Source: CAINDZ01 sp041908585
GTDB taxonomy: Bacteria > Krumholzibacteriota > Krumholzibacteriia > LZORAL124-64-63
Length of the DNA stretch: 9,426 nt
Reading direction: 5' to 3'
Assembly: GCA_041908585.1 (NCBI GenBank)
Contig: JAYRFB010000071.1
Span: 1 to 9,426 of the forward strand
A model generated the notes under the pieces. That model was given only the letters and a program-made list of their open reading frames with translations. It was not told the origin of the DNA and did no database searches. Below, in pieces: positions 6,028 to 9,426 of this stretch; within the stretch, counting starts at the first letter, position 1; each line of letters starts with the position of its first letter. The position numbers and the translations under genes are program-made.

Positions 6028-6965
6028 CGCGCCTCTTCCCGCAGGCCGCGGCCGGTGAGGTTGAGGTAGAGCGTCTCGAGGTTCGGGCGCTCGATCTCGA
6101 GCTGCTCGAGCGGCAGGCCGTTCTCGCCCAGCCAGGACTGGATGCGCGGCAGCAGGGCGCCGCCGTCGCGCGCGCGCACCTCCACCTTCCCGCGTCGCTC
6201 GCCGACCTCCACGCAACCGTCCCAGCCGCCGCAGGCGGCGGCGAAGGCCGCGCGCCGCTCCGCCGGCAGCGCGAGGCGGATCAGGTCGAGGTCGCCGATC
6301 TGGCCGATGAGCGACTCCTTGTCCCCCAGCGCCACCAGGCGGCCGCGGTCGATGACGCCGATGCGGTCGCAGAGCTGCTCGGCCTCTTCCAGGTAGTGTG
6401 TGGTGTAGATGACGGTCAGCCCCTGCCGCCCGAGCGTCGCGATCAGCTCCAGGATCCGCGTGCGCGCCTGGGCGTCGATGCCGACGGTGGGCTCGTCCAG
6501 GAAGAGCACCTCCGGCTGGTGGATCAGGCCGGCCACGAGGTTGAGGCGGCGCATCATGCCGCCCGAGTACGTCTCGACGCGGCGGCGCGCCTGCTCGGCC
6601 AGGTCCGCCATGACCAGGAGTTCCTCCACGCGCCGCGAGAGCGCGGCCCCGCCGAGGCCGTGCAGGCGGCCCCAGAACAGCAGGTTGTCGCGCGCGTTCA
6701 GGTCGGTGTAGAGCGCGATCTCCTGCGGGACCACGCCGATCAGCCGGCGGACCTCCGCCGGCGCCGCGGCCACGTCGTGTCCGCCGATGCGGACCTGGCC
6801 GCCGTCCGCGCGCAGCAGCGTGGACAGCACGCCGATCGTCGTGGTCTTGCCGGCGCCGTTGGGCCCCAGCAGGCCGAACAGCTCGCCCCGGGCGACGTCG
6901 AAGCTGACGCCGTCGACGGCCTTCTGCGGGCCGAACTTCTTGACCAGGTCCCTGACTTCGATCAC
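6024..6965 (-). CDS. ABC transporter ATP-binding protein (DrrA/YbhF-like)
   Basis: This 313-residue cytoplasmic ATPase powers the two-permease exporter encoded next. All nucleotide-binding motifs are intact: Walker A GPNGAGKT at 34-41, Q-loop VPQE at 79-82, signature YSGGMMRR at 133-140, Walker B VLFLDEP at 153-159 and switch histidine H190 in TTHYLEEAE. The C-terminal 75 residues, ending in ETLYLNLTGRGLREE, are the extension usual in exporters of the daunorubicin-resistance type. The start is GTG 6965, with GGAGGAA 5 nt upstream, and it overlaps the acyltransferase stop as GTGA. Its own stop overlaps the next ATG. Related systems export drugs, polysaccharides or lipids. Translational coupling to a lipid acyltransferase hints at an envelope substrate, which is inference. 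Confidence 0.93.
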   Translation of the reverse strand: MIEVRDLVKKFGPQKAVDGVSFDVARGELFGLLGPNGAGKTTTIGVLSTLLRADGGQVRIGGHDVAAAPAEVRRLIGVVPQEIALYTDLNARDNLLFWGRLHGLGGAALSRRVEELLVMADLAEQARRRVETYSGGMMRRLNLVAGLIHQPEVLFLDEPTVGIDAQARTRILELIATLGRQGLTVIYTTHYLEEAEQLCDRIGVIDRGRLVALGDKESLIGQIGDLDLIRLALPAERRAAFAAACGGWDGCVEVGERRGKVEVRARDGGALLPRIQSWLGENGLPLEQLEIERPNLETLYLNLTGRGLREEAR

Positions 6966-7864
6966 GCGGATTCCTCCGGGGGTCGGGTCTTCCAGCGCCG
7001 GTGCGTCCAGAAGTACTGCTCCGGCGCCCTACGCACGGCGGCCTCCAGGCGTTGCGCGAAGATTTCCGTAAGGCGCACGACGGCGACGGCCTCGTCCCAG
7101 TCCGGTTCCGGGCGGAACGGCGGGCCCAGTTCCAGGCGGTGCCGCCCGTCGGGTTGCCGGAAGATCATCCCGCTGACCACGGGCGCCCCCAGCTTCCAGG
7201 AGAAGTAGGCCGCGCCACGGTAGAACGAGGCACGGCGTCCCAGGAACGGCACGAAGCAGCCCTCCGGCCCGGCGTCCTGGTCGGCGGCCAGTCCGATCAC
7301 CTCGCCGCGGCGCAGCGCCGTGACCATCTCCTTGAGCGGACCACCGGAACGGATGACACGCACGCCGGCGCGCGCGCGCATGCCGGCCAGCAGGCGGTCC
7401 ACCCGTGCATTCGACTGGCTCTTGCCCAGGAACGTGACGGGAATGCCCTCGGCGCCGAGGCGCGCCGCCAGCAGTTCCCAGTTGCCGAAATGCCCGGTGA
7501 CCAGCAGCACGCCGTGGCCCGCCGCGGCGGCCTCGCGATAGTGCTCCACGCCGACGAGGTCCACCCGCTCGCGCACCTGGGCCGGCGACATGCGCCCGAG
7601 CAGCAGGAACTCCATCAGGTTGGTGCCGAGGTGCCGGAAGAAGGCAGCCGCGACGGCATCGCGCGCCGCCTCGTCATGCGTGCCGCCAAGCGCGTGCCGC
7701 AGGTTGTCGCGCACGACCGCCGCCCGGTACAGGCGCCGGCGCCAGACCAGCGCGCCGAGCCCGCGGCCGACCGCCAGCAGGGCCTGCGCCGGCAGCAGGG
7801 CGGCCAGCAGCCCGATACCGCGCAGCGCGGCATACTCCAGGCGTTGGCGGACGGGTGACGACAG
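6962..7864 (-). CDS. lysophospholipid/lipid A acyltransferase, LpxL/HtrB family
   Basis: This is a membrane-anchored acyltransferase of the lipid A late-acyltransferase family, which adds a secondary acyl chain to Kdo2-lipid A precursors at the inner membrane. In 300-residue numbering from CTG 7864, a hydrophobic N-terminal helix (about 11-42) precedes the catalytic HX4E motif, TGHFGNWE, with H125 and E130. The FVPFLGRRASFYRGAA segment lies near 204-219, and the C-terminal PEQYFWTHRRWKTRP, diagnostic of the family, at 281-295. The start is problematic. The first GTG is at 7714 and would remove the conserved membrane helix. From there back to the upstream in-frame stop (7967-7969) there is no ATG, GTG or TTG. 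The translation clearly continues as homologous sequence (RQRLEYAALRGIGLL). CTG 7864, with GAAAGG 7 nt upstream, gives the family's usual ~300-residue length. A sequence error is the alternative. Its stop overlaps the ATPase start (GTGA). Confidence 0.85.
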   Translation of the reverse strand: MSSPVRQRLEYAALRGIGLLAALLPAQALLAVGRGLGALVWRRRLYRAAVVRDNLRHALGGTHDEAARDAVAAAFFRHLGTNLMEFLLLGRMSPAQVRERVDLVGVEHYREAAAAGHGVLLVTGHFGNWELLAARLGAEGIPVTFLGKSQSNARVDRLLAGMRARAGVRVIRSGGPLKEMVTALRRGEVIGLAADQDAGPEGCFVPFLGRRASFYRGAAYFSWKLGAPVVSGMIFRQPDGRHRLELGPPFRPEPDWDEAVAVVRLTEIFAQRLEAAVRRAPEQYFWTHRRWKTRPPEESA

Positions 7865-7871
7865 GGCGGCG

Positions 7872-7877
7872 CCTTTC
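7872..7877 (-). promoter_or_regulatory. ribosome-binding site supporting a CTG start for the acyltransferase
   Basis: On the minus strand GAAAGG (plus-strand 7872-7877) lies 7 nt upstream of CTG 7862-7864. It is the best purine-rich element near any possible start of the acyltransferase frame. A further CTG at 7949-7951 has only a distant GAGGG and would add a Pro/Ala/Arg-rich tail unlike the family. The element decides the proposed start, but its use is not proven. Confidence 0.45.
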
Positions 7878-7966
7878 GCAGCGGGAACGGCGCGTCGCGA
7901 CGTCGGGCCGGGCGCGCGCGGGCCAGCCTGGCCGGGCGCCGGACGGTTCAGGTCCGCGTTGCGCCC

Positions 7967-8917
7967 TCAGGCGGTCCAGATACTACGGGCCAGCTGGCCG
8001 CCCGGCAACCGGCGGATCAGGCCTGCCAGCTCGAGCGCGGTCAGTCCGTCGACGAACGACCGCTCGTCGCCGCCCCACTCGCGGCGCAGCTCGTCGCGCC
8101 CGCAGCCGCCCAGGTCGAGCCGCCGCCACAGCCAGCGCGCGGCAGCGTGGTCCGGCAGCACCGGCCCGGGCGGCAGCGGCGGCGCCGGCCGCAGCGGCGC
8201 CCGCGCGCGGAGCGCTGCGAGGATGTCGGCGGCCGTCTCCACCAGGCCCGCGCCCTCGCGCAGCAGCTGGTGGCAGCCGCGGCTCGTCTCGGCGTCCACC
8301 GGCCCGGGAACCGCCATCACGTCGCGGTCCGCATCCGCCGCCTCGCGCGCGGTGACCAGCGCGCCGCTCTTCAGAGGAGCCTCGACCACGACCACCAGTT
8401 CCACGAGGAGCGCCAGCACCTGGTTGCGCAGCAGGAAGTGGTGCTTGAGCGGCGGCGTGCCGGGCGGGAACGGCGTGACGCTGCAGCCGCACCGCCGGAT
8501 CTCGCGCAGCAGCCCGCGGTGCGCCTGCGGGTAGCAGCGGTCGGTGCCGGTCGCCATGACGGCGACGGTGCGGCCGCCGGCGACCAGGGCGCCACGGTGA
8601 GCCGCCGCGTCGATGCCGTGGGCCAGGCCGCTGACGACGACGCAGCCGGTGGCGGCCAGCTGCCCGGCCAGGGTCCTGGCCACCTCCAGGCCGCGGTGCG
8701 TCGGGCGGCGCGTGCCGACGAGGCCTATGCACAGGCCCCGCAGCGCCTCGGCATCGCCCTCGACATGGAGCTCGGTGATCTTCTGCGAGCGGTCCGGCTG
8801 CCAGCTGGCCGGCCAGTGCGCGTCCCCGCGCGTCACGACGATCCTGCCTGCGGCGGCCGGCAAGTCCGGCCCTGGTGCTCTGGTCACGGTCTCGGGTCCC
8901 GTCCGGGAGGACGTCAC
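7967..8917 (-). CDS. dprA: DNA-processing protein DprA/Smf
   Basis: This 316-residue cytoplasmic protein binds incoming single-stranded DNA and loads RecA during natural transformation (family knowledge). Its Rossmann-like DprA core is complete: GLVGTRRPTHRG at 65-76, SGLAHGIDAAAHRGAL at 96-111, ATGTDRCYPQAHRGL at 122-136, PPGTPPLKHHFLLRNQ at 151-166, VVVVEAPLKSGALVTA at 175-190 and MAVPGPVD at 201-208. A winged-helix-like C-terminal domain (about 255-310) resembles the DML1-like module. The N-terminal SAM/HhH domain of many DprA proteins is absent. Two deviations stand out: NQVLALLV replaces the usual NRIIAGLS, and GCHQLL replaces GTNxLI. The start is uncertain. GTG 8917 is the first available, and GTG 8887 is also possible; neither has a strong ribosome-binding site. 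It follows obg after 49 nt holding a perfect palindrome. Confidence 0.92.
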   Translation of the reverse strand: MTSSRTGPETVTRAPGPDLPAAAGRIVVTRGDAHWPASWQPDRSQKITELHVEGDAEALRGLCIGLVGTRRPTHRGLEVARTLAGQLAATGCVVVSGLAHGIDAAAHRGALVAGGRTVAVMATGTDRCYPQAHRGLLREIRRCGCSVTPFPPGTPPLKHHFLLRNQVLALLVELVVVVEAPLKSGALVTAREAADADRDVMAVPGPVDAETSRGCHQLLREGAGLVETAADILAALRARAPLRPAPPLPPGPVLPDHAAARWLWRRLDLGGCGRDELRREWGGDERSFVDGLTALELAGLIRRLPGGQLARSIWTA

Positions 8918-8929
8918 GGCGGCGGCGCG

Positions 8930-8947
8930 CGGCGGGTCGACCCGCCG
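8930..8947. repeat. 18-bp perfect palindrome between obg and dprA
   Basis: CGGCGGGTCGACCCGCCG at 8930-8947 is identical to its own reverse complement. It sits in the 49-nt gap, 12 nt upstream of the GTG proposed for dprA. As RNA it could fold into a short stem with a tight loop. As DNA it could be a symmetric protein-binding site. No T-run follows in the direction of transcription, so an intrinsic terminator for obg is not supported. Such palindromes arise by chance more easily in GC-rich DNA, but 18 perfect bases remain notable. Confidence 0.6.
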
Positions 8948-8966
8948 TGGCCGGGTCCCGCCGGGA

Positions 8967-9426
8967 TCAGCGGTTGCAGAGACGCCGCAGCAGGTGCCTC
9001 AGCTCGGCCAGGCCACGCCCTGCCACGGCGGAGATCTGCAGCGTCTCGACGGCGCCGGCGGCCTCCGCCCAGGCGCGCGCCTCTGCCAGCGCGACGGCGG
9101 CGGCCTCGGCGTCCAGCAGGTCCGCCTTGGTCAGGACCACGGCGAAGGGCAGGCCGGCAAGGTGGCCACCGTACCGCGACAGCTCGCCGCGCAGCATGTC
9201 CAGGCTCGCCCGCGGCGGCGCCACGGCCGGGTCGACCAGCATCAGCAGCGCCCGCGTGCGCTCGACGTGGCGCAGGAACTCGTGGCCCAGCCCCTTGCCC
9301 GCGCTGGCGCCCTCGATCAGGCCGGGGATGTCGGCGAGGACGAATTCCTCGGTGGCCGAGGGGCGCACGACGCCAAGGCCGGGCGTCAGCGTGGTGAAGG
9401 GATAGTCGGCGATCTTCGGCTTGGCC
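8967..9426 (-). CDS. obgE: GTPase Obg/CgtA, 3' part (5' end beyond window)
   Basis: This is the last 153 residues of the Obg GTPase, a cytoplasmic ribosome-assembly factor that acts on the large subunit. The reading frame runs off the window edge and opens with AKPKIADYPFTTLTPGLGVV, the switch I (G2) region. The G3 motif DIPGLIEGAS follows, then LTKADLLD as the G4 base-specificity motif (TKAD instead of the commonest NKxD). SAVAGRGL serves as G5. The N-terminal glycine-rich Obg fold and the P-loop would lie upstream, outside the window. The protein stops about 20 residues after G5, so it has no C-terminal OCT domain; many Obg proteins also lack it. A GTG at 9366-9368 is internal and is not the start. 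The gene is immediately upstream of dprA in the same direction. Confidence 0.95.
   Translation of the reverse strand, partial: AKPKIADYPFTTLTPGLGVVRPSATEEFVLADIPGLIEGASAGKGLGHEFLRHVERTRALLMLVDPAVAPPRASLDMLRGELSRYGGHLAGLPFAVVLTKADLLDAEAAAVALAEARAWAEAAGAVETLQISAVAGRGLAELRHLLRRLCNR

Noticed and set aside
7921..7933. GGCCAG/CTGGCC inverted repeat after dprA as a terminator
   Set aside because: The loop is a single base and no T-run follows, so it is not convincing as an intrinsic terminator.
8147..9397. Plus-strand open frame of about 416 codons opposite dprA and obg
   Set aside because: It spans two recognised minus-strand genes and has an Arg/Ala/Gly-rich translation, so it is a product of base composition.

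Overview
The window is 9.4 kb of very GC-rich DNA with strong G/C preference at third codon positions. It is packed with genes, and all but one lie on the minus strand. Heptose-kinase, heptose-nucleotidyltransferase and LpxL-type acyltransferase genes point to a Gram-negative bacterium that makes lipopolysaccharide. The sequence does not allow a firm taxonomic placement. A GC-rich delta-proteobacterial or FCB-group/candidate-phylum lineage would fit, but that is inference. The first ~50 bases are an improbable run of G and C homopolymers, which suggests the edge of an assembled contig.

Layout, following minus-strand transcription from high to low coordinates. (1) The 3' part of an Obg/CgtA ribosome-assembly GTPase enters at the right edge (8967-9426), followed by dprA/smf (7967-8917). 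(2) A tightly coupled four-gene block follows: an LpxL/HtrB-type lipid acyltransferase (6962-7864), an ABC ATPase (6024-6965) and two ABC-2 permeases (4696-6027 and 3479-4699). Each junction overlaps by four bases (GTGA, ATGA, GTGA). (3) One small plus-strand gene of the DUF3467 family (3113-3424) converges on this block. (4) Divergent from it, a good sigma70-like promoter (3046-3074) drives a second minus-strand block. This block holds the two halves of HldE/RfaE as separate genes, kinase (1992-2990) then adenylyltransferase (1453-1944), and then a homologue of archaeal cyclic 2,3-diphosphoglycerate synthetase (81-1397).

The most unusual signal is at the kinase/adenylyltransferase junction. 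A 17-bp imperfect tandem repeat, four units at 1939-2006, places an ATGAAC in every unit. The period is one base short of six codons, so each ATG opens a six-codon mini-frame that ends on the ATGA of the next unit. The result is four consecutive overlapping stop/start junctions, each with a purine-rich tetranucleotide 7 nt upstream of its ATG. It looks like a ladder of termination-reinitiation sites between two enzymes that many bacteria make as one fused protein. A second oddity is the acyltransferase gene. Its conserved N-terminus lies upstream of the only GTG available, in a stretch with no in-frame ATG, GTG or TTG, which suggests a CTG start or a sequence error.

Functionally, the rfaE1/rfaE2 pair makes ADP-heptose precursor for the LPS inner core, and the acyltransferase probably acylates lipid A or a related lipid. 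The coupled ABC exporter may move an envelope substrate. Obg and DprA are housekeeping neighbours for ribosome assembly and DNA uptake/recombination. No RNA genes, CRISPR arrays, insertion sequences or prophage genes were seen. No gene-free gap exceeds about 125 bases.
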